From the NCBI GenBank assembly GCA_963827155.1, contig CAWGZV010000002.1, positions 1,612,001 to 1,676,000 on the forward strand: a stretch of 64,000 nt of DNA, read 5' to 3'. This DNA is from UTCFX2 sp963827155 (GTDB taxonomy: Bacteria; Chloroflexota; Anaerolineae; Anaerolineales; UBA4823). The notes under the pieces are model-generated. The model did no database searches, had not been told where the DNA came from, and was given only the letters and a program-made list of their open reading frames with translations. Shown one piece after another: positions 45,290-53,903 of the stretch (the stretch's first letter is position 1; each line of letters opens with the position of its first letter). Made by a program: the position numbers and the translations under genes.

Positions 45290-46336
45290 TTACTGAATCT
45301 GGGAAATGGTTGGATCAGCGATTATTGCTTTTCCAGCATTTTGAACGGCTTCATCGCAAGCTGTTGGGACCCGGTCTGCCCATGCATGGTATGGTGAGAG
45401 CCCGATGCCTTTATTGGCAAGTGTCGCCAGTCTTATTCCTCCGTTTAGAGTTCCGTCCGCGAATGCCTGCACTGCCATATCTGCGGCAATGTCTACATTC
45501 TTTGACGCGCTGGAAATCAATACCGACGCTACTTCTGGATAGGTATAATATTGATCGACATCGACCCCAATAGCCATCAAGCCTGCGTCATGAGCTGCTT
45601 TCAAAGCCCCATTACCAGTATTTCCACCCACGCCAAATAATACATCCGCCCCTTCTTGAATAAAACCCAAAGCAACTACCTCGCCAAGCTGTGGGTCGTT
45701 GAAATCGGGGATAAATTGATTGAGGACAGCTATCTGCGGTTTAAACGATCGAGCCCCTTTCTCAAAGCCTTTAACAAATCGCACGACCGGCGGTAATTCC
45801 ACTCCTGCGACGCTGGCAATGATTTCAGAGCGGCTCATGCATGCAGCTAAGACCCCGGCAAGATAGCCAAGCTGATCCTCGGCAAAAAGAAGGCTGGTCA
45901 CATTGCTCAATCCCCCTTCTTCTGAATAACAATCCTTCACCGTCTCTGCACAACCAGCGCCAGGATAATAGCCGTTATCGACAATAATAAAATGAATATC
46001 TCGATGCCTTCGGGCAGCTTTTGCTGTTGCATCCCCCATTCGAAAACCAACTGTCACAATCAGATCCGCACCTTCTTGAGCAGTTGCCTCGACCGCAGCC
46101 TCATAATCTGTAATCGATTGCGGTTCCCTCGAAAAGAAATCCAAACCAGCTCTCTCGGCGGCTCGACGTACCCCAAGAAGCGTGTATTCATTGAATGATC
46201 GATCATTTGCGCTTCCAGAATCAATAATTACTGCCGCACTTCGATTTGGATCGACTTTTGCCGCCCCTGTTTTTTCCCCACACGATGATAACCAAGGAAA
46301 GATTATTAGTAAAACCAGTATTGCTCGCTTGACCAT
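45290..46336 (-). CDS. BMP/PnrA-family substrate-binding lipoprotein
   Basis: A lipoprotein of 348 residues from the ATG at 46336 (MVKRAILVLLIIFPWLSSC, lipobox SSC). It is similar to PnrA/Med/BMP proteins that bind purine nucleosides: SAAVIIDSGSANDRSFNEY, GADLIVTVGFRMGDATAKAA, DVLFGVGGNTGNGALKAA and GVDVDQYYTYPE. No ABC permease or ATPase is next to it. Instead it sits in front of a large membrane histidine kinase, so it is likely a sensory binding protein (inference). A -10-like TATAAT at 46484..46479 is the only promoter trace. Confidence 0.87.
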   Translation of the reverse strand: MVKRAILVLLIIFPWLSSCGEKTGAAKVDPNRSAAVIIDSGSANDRSFNEYTLLGVRRAAERAGLDFFSREPQSITDYEAAVEATAQEGADLIVTVGFRMGDATAKAARRHRDIHFIIVDNGYYPGAGCAETVKDCYSEEGGLSNVTSLLFAEDQLGYLAGVLAACMSRSEIIASVAGVELPPVVRFVKGFEKGARSFKPQIAVLNQFIPDFNDPQLGEVVALGFIQEGADVLFGVGGNTGNGALKAAHDAGLMAIGVDVDQYYTYPEVASVLISSASKNVDIAADMAVQAFADGTLNGGIRLATLANKGIGLSPYHAWADRVPTACDEAVQNAGKAIIADPTISQIQ

Positions 46337-46636
46337 CTCATTTCCACTATTTGTACACCCCAAAACCAAGCATAACTTCGCTTGGCTTGAATTAAAAAGC
46401 CATCCGCCTGGTCTTATTGGGATACGTTCAAGCTCATATGAACGGATCATCCCGGATATATTCGACTATATATATGGGATTATAACATAAGCTTTCACGA
46501 ACACCGAAATTCTGATATTAAGGAGTTCTGAAAAAAGGATCCATAAGTACCTTATTCAATCGTGGAGTTAAATTTCAGCCTCAGCTCATTTATCACGTGG
46601 CTGCCAGACTTTGATTACACCAAAATAGCACTACCA

Positions 46637-47344
46637 TTACTCCAATGCACTTGCCGTTTTTGTGAAAGGTTTCAACAGCGGTGTGACCAGCCTGTAAAAG
46701 GACAAAAAGATCAGCGTTCCTGCACTGAACCAATAAAATCGATTGACCCAAACTTGGCTTGAGTCGGTTCCACTCTGGATTCCATGCAGAAGTGCGAGGC
46801 CAAAAACTACAAAACTAAGATAGTGAATCATCCGCCACACCCGATAGGTGATTCTGCGGCGGATGTAAAAGCTGAATGCTACCAACCCAAGCAAATAGGT
46901 ACTCAATTGACCTAACCCTACCCAGAAAGGGCGGTATTCATGGCTGCTGAAGGGGATTAATACAGTGAGTAAACTGAAATGAATATATCGATCTCCTATC
47001 AATATCCCTCCATGGAATAGCGCAAACGTCAGCCCAAGCAGAGATAAATATTGATGAAGATCAACGGCTTTGGGACCTCCCGGCCAGATTCTCGCCAGTT
47101 TATTCGTGATCGATAATCCAGCCACCATCGAAAGCCAAAGCAAGATATATGCGATTCCGGCGCTGGATCGTGAAAGGAACCAGAACACCTGGGGAGAATT
47201 GCCCTCCATGGAGCGATCCAGTCCTGGGAGCCACCCTGGAAGTAATAAAAGCGCAGCTGCCACACCGCAAAGCGACCCACCAACCAAGAATATTAAAGAC
47301 CAAAACGACAAAGCTGTTCTTGTTATTTTCATCAAAAATCCCAC
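46637..47344 (-). CDS. Ferric-reductase-like transmembrane protein
   Basis: A 235-residue integral membrane protein with about six helices. Heme-ligand His pairs occur in LHQYLSLLGLTFALFHGG and MIHYLSFVVFGLALLHGI, the layout of the ferric reductase-like/MsrQ family. No FAD or NAD domain is attached. It is downstream of the ApbE gene with an 17-base gap, suggesting a membrane electron transfer unit. Confidence 0.85.
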   Translation of the reverse strand: MGFLMKITRTALSFWSLIFLVGGSLCGVAAALLLLPGWLPGLDRSMEGNSPQVFWFLSRSSAGIAYILLWLSMVAGLSITNKLARIWPGGPKAVDLHQYLSLLGLTFALFHGGILIGDRYIHFSLLTVLIPFSSHEYRPFWVGLGQLSTYLLGLVAFSFYIRRRITYRVWRMIHYLSFVVFGLALLHGIQSGTDSSQVWVNRFYWFSAGTLIFLSFYRLVTPLLKPFTKTASALE

Positions 47345-47361
47345 TCTGAGTCTGTCTCATT

Positions 47362-48294
47362 TCACCTCCAGGAATAATATACCCAGCGTCGGCTGTAGAT
47401 AATATCACCCTGATCCAGAACCAGCATACCTGCATAATCAGGTCTGGCTTCAAGCCAGTCAAGACCCTGATAGCTGCCAGAAATAACAACCACTTTTGCT
47501 GCCATTTCTGCCAGACGTGCACTGGGACCAATCACAGTTGCCCTGAGCACATCAGTATTCGCCGGTTTTCCTGTACGCGGATCAATAATGTGGTGATATG
47601 TTATACCGGCTTTTTTCCAAACCCGGCGATCTTTTCCCGATGTAGCTACCCCGCCTTGATCGATTTCAATTTTGTCGATCCGTTCAGAAGGCCGAAAAGG
47701 ATCAGAAACACCGATTAACCATGGACTTCCATCCATCATCGGCCCGCTGACTGAGATATCACCACCGGCATCCACCATTGCTGGGCCGATATGTTTGAGC
47801 CGAGCTGCCGCCTGATCAGCCGCCCATCCTTTCGCCACACCTCCGAAGTCAAGCCCACCACCACTTACGAGCGAAAGTGTGCGTTTTTGGCGGTTAAAAG
47901 TGATCCAACCTTCGATCGATGAACCCGGTACTTCCCTTGCTTTTGCTTGTTTGGAACCCCAATTTTCCTGTATTATCTGTTCAAAGCTTCGATCATATCC
48001 CGCAGCCTCAATCTCGTTAAGCATAAATGGAGTGACTAATCCCCCACTTAGATGCAATGCATCTACAGCCGCCTCAAGCACCGCTTCAAGGATTGGTGAA
48101 ACCTCAACAGGATTTTCAACACCTGAAGTATTTAATTTGGAGAGCTCACTATCTGGTCGAAATCGGCTGAGACTTTGCTCCCATGATTTAAACCAATCCG
48201 GTACATGCCTGAGTGTTCTCGATGCCTGCGCCTCATCTCTATCAACTACCGCCAGCACTTGCGTGCCCATCGCATTGAATTCAATTCGTTCCAT
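47362..48294 (-). CDS. apbE: FAD:protein FMN transferase (ApbE)
   Basis: A 310-residue flavin transferase that attaches FMN to a Ser/Thr in target proteins. Motifs: FNAMGTQVLAVV at the start, GGLDFGGVAKGWAADQA, AMVDAGGDISVSGP, ATSGKDRR and HHIIDPRTGKPA. Cytoplasmic-looking start; no clear signal peptide. It is clustered with a ferric-reductase-like protein and a PepSY protein carrying an SGATS sequence that could be its target. Confidence 0.93.
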   Translation of the reverse strand: MERIEFNAMGTQVLAVVDRDEAQASRTLRHVPDWFKSWEQSLSRFRPDSELSKLNTSGVENPVEVSPILEAVLEAAVDALHLSGGLVTPFMLNEIEAAGYDRSFEQIIQENWGSKQAKAREVPGSSIEGWITFNRQKRTLSLVSGGGLDFGGVAKGWAADQAAARLKHIGPAMVDAGGDISVSGPMMDGSPWLIGVSDPFRPSERIDKIEIDQGGVATSGKDRRVWKKAGITYHHIIDPRTGKPANTDVLRATVIGPSARLAEMAAKVVVISGSYQGLDWLEARPDYAGMLVLDQGDIIYSRRWVYYSWR

Positions 48295-48303
48295 CTCAAA
48301 TTG

Positions 48304-48732
48304 TCATGAAGAACGTGTGTTGGCAACAGGTTCCTTCGAGGTCTTGCCGGTTTGTTTATTCCCGTCCTTATCAAGATCCACTTTTTTATTTCCGTTGATC
48401 GGTGCCGAAGGCGTCACAAGTGGTAACCCATTCACAGGACTAAGGTTTGGAACGCCAGCATTCGGGAGAGCTGCAGTCAGCCGGTTGTAATTCGATGTAG
48501 ATCCGCCTCGCTCTGGAAATAGAGTAGGGATTGGCGCCAGGTTCAGAGCCTGCACAACATCCTGCTCAGATTCCTCGATGAGTGGCTCAACTGTCGCTTC
48601 TGCTAAATCGGCCTTACTTTGACCTGCGAGAGCTTTCCATCCGCCGACAAATGCCGTAAGCGATGCAGCAGTTATTAATATCTTTACACCAACAACACCG
48701 TTCATCTGTTTTGGATTCCGTTTTCCAGTCAT
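48304..48732 (-). CDS. Hypothetical single-TM protein of 142 residues
   Basis: One hydrophobic segment near the N-terminus (VVGVKILITAASLTAFVGGW) followed by a soluble Pro/Asn/Lys-rich tail (APIPTLFPERGG, DLDKDGNKQTGK) outside the membrane. It is co-directional and nearly adjacent to apbE. No family recognised; the role in the electron transfer cluster is unknown. Confidence 0.55.
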   Translation of the reverse strand: MTGKRNPKQMNGVVGVKILITAASLTAFVGGWKALAGQSKADLAEATVEPLIEESEQDVVQALNLAPIPTLFPERGGSTSNYNRLTAALPNAGVPNLSPVNGLPLVTPSAPINGNKKVDLDKDGNKQTGKTSKEPVANTRSS

Positions 48733-48780
48733 GTTACCTCCAATTATCTGTTGAATAGCATCTAAAATGTCCGGTAAATC

Positions 48781-49434
48781 TTAATTGTGTTCTCCTTCAC
48801 CTTCATGCTCCGCTTCATGTTCTTCCTTTTGTCCATCTTCACTATTACCCTTATCATCATTCTGCCGGTGTTCACCGGCTTCATGAAAACTTGCAGGTTG
48901 ACTCCCATTTCCTCCTCCTGAGCCATAATAAGTCGGTGACGATGATAAAGAAGTCGGGATTGTGCTGTATAAGACTAATCCCGTTTCAGAACTGATATAC
49001 ACCGTCCCTGCCATCAAGGTAATTTCATATGCTGCCGTTCCTTGGAAACTCACCAATCTTGGTGCATTAAGCAGCAAAGTATTGGGATATATTTGAAGCG
49101 CAATCCCAGCAGCCTGTTCGGAGGTAATTCCAGTCGATGTGTTGGAATTAAGAGTTTGTCTATCCTTATCAGCGTTTTCCAGCCGGTCGTTTGCCTGATT
49201 GATAAGAACTTGATAAGCTGCCTCTCGCTCCATCAACACTTGGACAATATCGGTTGTGGATTTGGCCTCTGGCTTTGCAGCACTTACTACCACCGGAGCC
49301 TCTTCCACCGAGGTGGCGCCTGACTTTATGAAGAGATCTTTCATTCGGTAAATATTCCCTGCCGCTGCCCCGCCTACAACCAGCACGAATGCTGTGAGCG
49401 CCGCAGCGATAAAAAGTCCAGTCCTCTGAGTCAT
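48781..49434 (-). CDS. PepSY-like membrane-anchored protein with His/Glu-rich tail
   Basis: A 217-residue protein. N-terminal TM helix (LFIAAALTAFVLVVGGAAAG), then an SGATS sequence (about residues 37-41) resembling the FMN-attachment motif, a PepSY-like domain (about 100-150, GITSEQAAGIALQIYPNTLL, AYEITLMAGTVYIS), and a His/Glu/Gly-rich end (EHEAEHEGEGEH), which might bind metal. It is the first gene of the ApbE/ferric reductase operon. Confidence 0.75.
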   Translation of the reverse strand: MTQRTGLFIAAALTAFVLVVGGAAAGNIYRMKDLFIKSGATSVEEAPVVVSAAKPEAKSTTDIVQVLMEREAAYQVLINQANDRLENADKDRQTLNSNTSTGITSEQAAGIALQIYPNTLLLNAPRLVSFQGTAAYEITLMAGTVYISSETGLVLYSTIPTSLSSSPTYYGSGGGNGSQPASFHEAGEHRQNDDKGNSEDGQKEEHEAEHEGEGEHN

Positions 49435-49625
49435 ATCTACACCTCCAATAGATGATCGGAAATTTACAGCATCACGATTTAAGACGAAAAAGGGTTCATT
49501 ATGTTATTAAATTCAGATTAGAAATTTGGTTTAATTTTCTTTTCTCCGCCAGTCTAAAGATCCTTGCCATGGTAAGATTCGAGAACATTTGAACCCACTC
49601 GATAACAAGAATTGATCAGGAGTAG

Positions 49626-49835
49626 ATGATGTGTAGGAGCATTAAAGTCCTCAGGCACCCAGAACTCGAACCAACTTCTCAGGAAATTCACGAGGCAGCT
49701 CTTCAATATGTCCGAAAAGTGAGTGGATTTCGAAAACCATCGAAGGCAAATCAAGCCGCATTCAATCTTGCAGTGATTGAGATCAGCACGGTTACCGAAA
49801 GATTATTGGAGAATCTTGTTGTACGTGGGGCTTAA
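49626..49835 (+). CDS. DUF2277-family small protein
   Basis: A 68-69-residue protein: MCRSIKVLRHPELEPTSQE, then ALQYVRKVSGFRKPSKANQA, a diagnostic sequence for DUF2277. ATG at 49626 or 49629. Function unknown in the family. It stands alone before the sugar-binding protein. Confidence 0.88.
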   Translation: MMCRSIKVLRHPELEPTSQEIHEAALQYVRKVSGFRKPSKANQAAFNLAVIEISTVTERLLENLVVRGA

Positions 49836-49950
49836 TCCTCCGTATATGATAAAATCGACCAGGTAAATCTAGATGCCGACCAAGATTAAAAACTGGGGTT
49901 AGATTCGGTCAAGTTTTCTTTATGCACAGATTATTAATTTAAGGAGAAGA

Positions 49951-51327
49951 ATGAAGGGGTCGAGCAACCAAATTACACGGAGAGATTTTTTACGTGCCTC
50001 TGGTTTGGCAGCCGCCGGTGCGCTCCTGGCATCCTGTAATCGAGTTCCTCTCCCAACCAAACAGTCCAGCCAGGGACCTGTCCAGCTTGTATATCAGGAT
50101 TGGCGAACAGAATGGTTCCCTGGGATGGCACAACAGATGCTTGCGGAATTTCACGAGCAGCATCCAAATATCCGGGTTTTTTACACTCCCGATCCCGAGA
50201 ATCTCGAAGATGTCCTTCTGGCCGATATGGAAGCCGGAACCGCTCCCGATGTTTTTTCAGGTTGTTGTGATTTCTATCCTGTCTTTGCCCAGAAAGGGTA
50301 TACCCTCGATCTTACATCCTATATAGAGGCGGATCTGGACAAATCCACGATCGATGATTGGTCCCAGGCTCAATTCAAAGCCCTCAGGTTGGGAGACGCC
50401 AATCAGTTTGCTCTGCCAAAATACCATGGGGCTTTAGCCCTGTACTACAATAAAGACGCATTCGATTCCGCTGGTGTAGCCTACCCAGACGGAACCTGGA
50501 GTTATGACGATTACCTATCAGCTATGAAGAAGCTCACCATTAGAGTGGGCAGCGAGATAAAACAGTGGGGCGGTATGTTCGATGTGACTTGGGACCGTAT
50601 CCAGGTCCATGTGAATGGTTGGGGAGGTCATTTCGTCAATCCGGATGATCCAACGAAATGTGAAATGGCTGCTCCCCCGGCACAGGAAGCTATGCGTTGG
50701 CTTAAAGCTCGAATGTGGGACGATCGTGTGATGGCTTCCTTCCTGGATGTTGAAAATGTCGAGACCCGCCAGGCATTCATCAATCAGAAGATTGCTATGG
50801 TTGAAGATGGTTCTTGGGCTCTGAAAGATATCCTCACCCAGGCTCAGTTCCGGATCGGCGTAAGCCCTTTCCCAACCGGACCGGTAAGACATGTAACCCT
50901 AGGCACCACCGACGGATTTTCAATTTATTCTGGTACTAAGAATCCTGATGCTGCATGGGAGCTTTTAAAATTCTTGATAAGCAAAGATTACGGTCGCGCC
51001 ATGGCGCGTGCTCATTTCCTCCAGCCCGCGAGGGCATCCATTGTTCAGGATTGGATCCGCTACGTTCAGCAAGCCTACCCAGAAAAAAGTAAAGATATGG
51101 ACTTGAATGCCTTCGCCGATGGGCACATAAAAGGCTATTCAGTTACCTCAGAGACCTTCAAGAATATGGTCAATGTGGGGAAAATTGCCGATGCAGCCTG
51201 GGAGCGAATTTTTACCTTGGGGCAGGCAGATGTATCTGAAGTTACTGAGGTTTGTCGTCAGATTGAAAGCATCCAGGCTCCAACCAGTCTGTTATTGCCT
51301 GACTGCAATTGTCGAAATGATGCCTAG
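49951..51327 (+). CDS. Tat-type sugar-binding lipoprotein (solute-binding family 1)
   Basis: A 458-residue exported lipoprotein. The N-terminus ITRRDFLRASGLAAAGALLA has a twin-arginine motif and ends in a lipobox (LASC). The binding domain is typical of sugar ABC systems (YQDWRTEWFPGMAQQMLAEF, VFSGCCDFYPVFAQKGYTLD, LKILTQ-like hinge). There is no permease or ATPase beside it. A membrane histidine kinase follows, so the protein may serve as a sensor's ligand-binding partner. The ATG has a good AAGGAGAAG site. Confidence 0.88.
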   Translation: MKGSSNQITRRDFLRASGLAAAGALLASCNRVPLPTKQSSQGPVQLVYQDWRTEWFPGMAQQMLAEFHEQHPNIRVFYTPDPENLEDVLLADMEAGTAPDVFSGCCDFYPVFAQKGYTLDLTSYIEADLDKSTIDDWSQAQFKALRLGDANQFALPKYHGALALYYNKDAFDSAGVAYPDGTWSYDDYLSAMKKLTIRVGSEIKQWGGMFDVTWDRIQVHVNGWGGHFVNPDDPTKCEMAAPPAQEAMRWLKARMWDDRVMASFLDVENVETRQAFINQKIAMVEDGSWALKDILTQAQFRIGVSPFPTGPVRHVTLGTTDGFSIYSGTKNPDAAWELLKFLISKDYGRAMARAHFLQPARASIVQDWIRYVQQAYPEKSKDMDLNAFADGHIKGYSVTSETFKNMVNVGKIADAAWERIFTLGQADVSEVTEVCRQIESIQAPTSLLLPDCNCRNDA

Positions 51328-51424
51328 AAGTCAAAATTCACACGTAGCAAGGTTCCATACCAGCGGGTAACTTAGGTTTGAGTTTTAATTTTCGCATATT
51401 CCTAATTATTGATGAGGCCAAGAC

Positions 51425-52633
51425 TTGAAGTTCCATATACGACAACTGAGTTTGGGCACCAAGATTATCCTTTATACATTTGTTCCTACTGCGATCGTTA
51501 TGCTGATCGTTGCCTTAACTTTGTACTATTCCTATCAGCGTGTGACGGAGGATTTTGTTATTCATCGTGATATTGAACTCACACGTCTCTCCGCTAGCCA
51601 AATATCCTCGGGATTTGAAGATTACGTAGATCGACTGGGAGCACTCGCCAGGTTGCCAGAAGTTTATCAAGGTGATTCTGCCAGTAAATCCGCAGCACTC
51701 GAATCCGCTCAAAACCAGCTCGTGCTTTTCGATGGTGGCGTTTACATCTTAAATAATCTTGGTGAGCTGGTCGCCGCCCAACCTGAACAGCCGGATAGAT
51801 TGGGGCAAGACTGGTCACATAAACCATATTTTACAGATAATACCCGGATTCGCGATGCGCGGTTCTCGGATATCTCCTCAGATGGACCAGACGGCGCAAA
51901 GGTTGTGGTCATCTCCGTGCCAATATTAGGAGAAAAACAGGAGTTCAAAGGAGTCGTTCTCGGTATGTTTCGCATGGATACCAGCGCTGTCAGCCCGTTC
52001 TATGGCACGTTGATAAAACAGCGTATTGGCGGTAACGGGGATGCGTACTTAATCGATGGACAGGGAGGCATTATATATGCTTCAAATTTCAATTTGGTAG
52101 GTACAAATTTCAGCAATTATCCTGTATCAAGTGGGATTCTTAGTGGAAAATTTGAAGCTCAACGCATCAAATCTCCAGATGGACGCGACATCGTGATCTC
52201 TTATGCTCCGGTTCCTCGCTCTGCCTGGCGCTTGGTTATCGAGGAAGAATGGGCGCAGCTTCTTAGTCCCAGTCGTAATTATGGGCGTTTTCTCGTGCTT
52301 ATGCTCATTCTTGGGGTTGTTGTTCCAACATTAATGGTGATGTTCGGCGTGCGGGCGATAACTGGTCCGGTTAATGGTTTTATCTCTGCAGCACGCAGCC
52401 TCGCAAATGGAGATTTCGACCAATCGATTAGTGTGCGCACACATGACGAGTTGGAAGAACTGGCTAACCAATTCAATCGGATGGCTGCCCAGCTAAAAGA
52501 CCTTTACACCAATTTGGAAGACCGGGTGGCAGACCGAACGAAGGAATTGACTGCTGTAAATTCGGTTTCTGAAGTCGTCAGCCGGTCCTCGATTTGGACC
52601 AGATCTTGCCAGATGCGCTTGCTAAGACTTTAG
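51425..52633 (+). CDS. Membrane histidine kinase, N-terminal part (dCache/HAMP)
   Basis: This is the first part of a kinase of about 810 residues (51425-53862). TM helix (IILYTFVPTAIVMLIVALTL), dCache-like extracellular domain (about 35-280, with IDGQGGIIYASNF), second TM (LVLMLILGVVVPTLMVMFGV), HAMP (VNGFISAARSLANGDFDQSI) and coiled coil (DRVADRTKELTAVNSVSEVV). The frame breaks at 52587-52588 (one C missing). Restoring it gives SRSLDLDQILPDALAK in the next frame. Confidence 0.85.
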   Translation: MKFHIRQLSLGTKIILYTFVPTAIVMLIVALTLYYSYQRVTEDFVIHRDIELTRLSASQISSGFEDYVDRLGALARLPEVYQGDSASKSAALESAQNQLVLFDGGVYILNNLGELVAAQPEQPDRLGQDWSHKPYFTDNTRIRDARFSDISSDGPDGAKVVVISVPILGEKQEFKGVVLGMFRMDTSAVSPFYGTLIKQRIGGNGDAYLIDGQGGIIYASNFNLVGTNFSNYPVSSGILSGKFEAQRIKSPDGRDIVISYAPVPRSAWRLVIEEEWAQLLSPSRNYGRFLVLMLILGVVVPTLMVMFGVRAITGPVNGFISAARSLANGDFDQSISVRTHDELEELANQFNRMAAQLKDLYTNLEDRVADRTKELTAVNSVSEVVSRSSIWTRSCQMRLLRL

Positions 52634-53862
52634 AAGTTATGGAGATGGACGCGGGAGCAATCTTTCGATTGGATTCTCAAAGCGGGCGGCTGACTTTACT
52701 CGCCGAAAAAGGTTTGAATCCAAGGGTTCGTGAGCTAGCATTGGATCTTCCATTGGAATCGAGTATCGTCAGCAGCGTTAAGCGCACCCGAGAAGCAGAA
52801 GCTCGTTTGCTTACTTCATATCCTGCTGGTCCTGTGAAAGATATTTTGGAAGGTGCCGGCGTAAAACTAGTGGTCAGCATACCATTATCCTCAAAGGATG
52901 AAGTACTTGGTGCCATCAATGTCTTGAGTTTAACGGAGGAATATCCATCTCACGAAGAGATGTCGGCTGCAACAGCAATTGGTCAGCAAATTGGGGTAGC
53001 AATTGAAAATGCCAGGCTATTCGCCCAGACCGTGGCTTATGCTCAAGAAATGGAAAAAGCGCGCCAAATCGCTGAAGAAGCGAGCGCCTCAAAAAGTATT
53101 TTTGTGGCGAATGTCTCGCATGAGCTTCGCACCCCGCTTACTTCGATCTTAGGTTTTGCACGATTGGTACAGAAACGTTTGGAAGAGCGTATCCTTCCAA
53201 ATACTGCCGTTACTTCGCCAAGGATGGAACGTGACGCGAGACAAATCCAGGATAACCTGCAGATCATAGTATCTGAAAGTCAACGCCTCATGTCCATGAT
53301 CAATGATGTTTTGGATTTAGAGAAAATCGAAGCAGGAAAAATGGAGTGGCATTTCCACCCGCTGGATATTTCTGAAGTCATCCAGCAAGCTGCCACCAAT
53401 ACGGCTAGCCTGTTCGATGCCTCTGATTTATATTTGGTTCTTGCCCTACCAGATAAGCTCCCGACGATTAATGGGGATCGAGATAAATTGCTCCAGGTAA
53501 TGATCAATTTGATATCCAATGCCGTGAAATTCACTCCCTCGGGAAATGTGGTCGTTCGAGCTGAAGCTCTGGGAGATCGAATTGTAGTAAATATCAGTGA
53601 TACTGGCATTGGGATAAGCAAGGAGGATTTACCGAAAGTTTTCGAAAAGTTTAGACAGGTTGGTGATAGCCTGACCTCCAAACCGAAGGGCACTGGATTG
53701 GGACTGCCAATTGTTCGAGAGATCGTCGAGTATCATGGTGGTCAGGTATCCGTGGAAAGCACAATCGGAAAAGGCAGCACTTTCTCCTTCTGGATCCCAA
53801 TCGAAGCGAATGAACTAAAATACATTCAAGAATCCTCTCAATCATCGGGCCAGATTCTTTAG
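52594..53862 (+). CDS. Membrane histidine kinase, C-terminal part (GAF/HisKA/HATPase)
   Basis: This is the second part of the kinase. GAF domain (about 52620-53010, with MDAGAIFRLDSQSG, AINVLSLTEEYPS), HisKA box SIFVANVSHELRTPLTSILG, N-box NLISNAVKFTPSG, DTGIGISKEDLPKVFEKF and GTGLGLPIVREIVEYHGG. Nearly the same HisKA region occurs in the kinase at 42084-44216, so the two are paralogues. No response regulator lies next to it. Confidence 0.88.
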   Translation: MDQILPDALAKTLEVMEMDAGAIFRLDSQSGRLTLLAEKGLNPRVRELALDLPLESSIVSSVKRTREAEARLLTSYPAGPVKDILEGAGVKLVVSIPLSSKDEVLGAINVLSLTEEYPSHEEMSAATAIGQQIGVAIENARLFAQTVAYAQEMEKARQIAEEASASKSIFVANVSHELRTPLTSILGFARLVQKRLEERILPNTAVTSPRMERDARQIQDNLQIIVSESQRLMSMINDVLDLEKIEAGKMEWHFHPLDISEVIQQAATNTASLFDASDLYLVLALPDKLPTINGDRDKLLQVMINLISNAVKFTPSGNVVVRAEALGDRIVVNISDTGIGISKEDLPKVFEKFRQVGDSLTSKPKGTGLGLPIVREIVEYHGGQVSVESTIGKGSTFSFWIPIEANELKYIQESSQSSGQIL

Positions 53863-53903
53863 TATATAATTCATCCATCACGGAATGGATTCGGGCGGGA
53901 GGG

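Noticed and set aside
47879..48490. 203-codon frame antisense to apbE
   Set aside because: Antisense shadow; ApbE motifs are complete on the minus strand.
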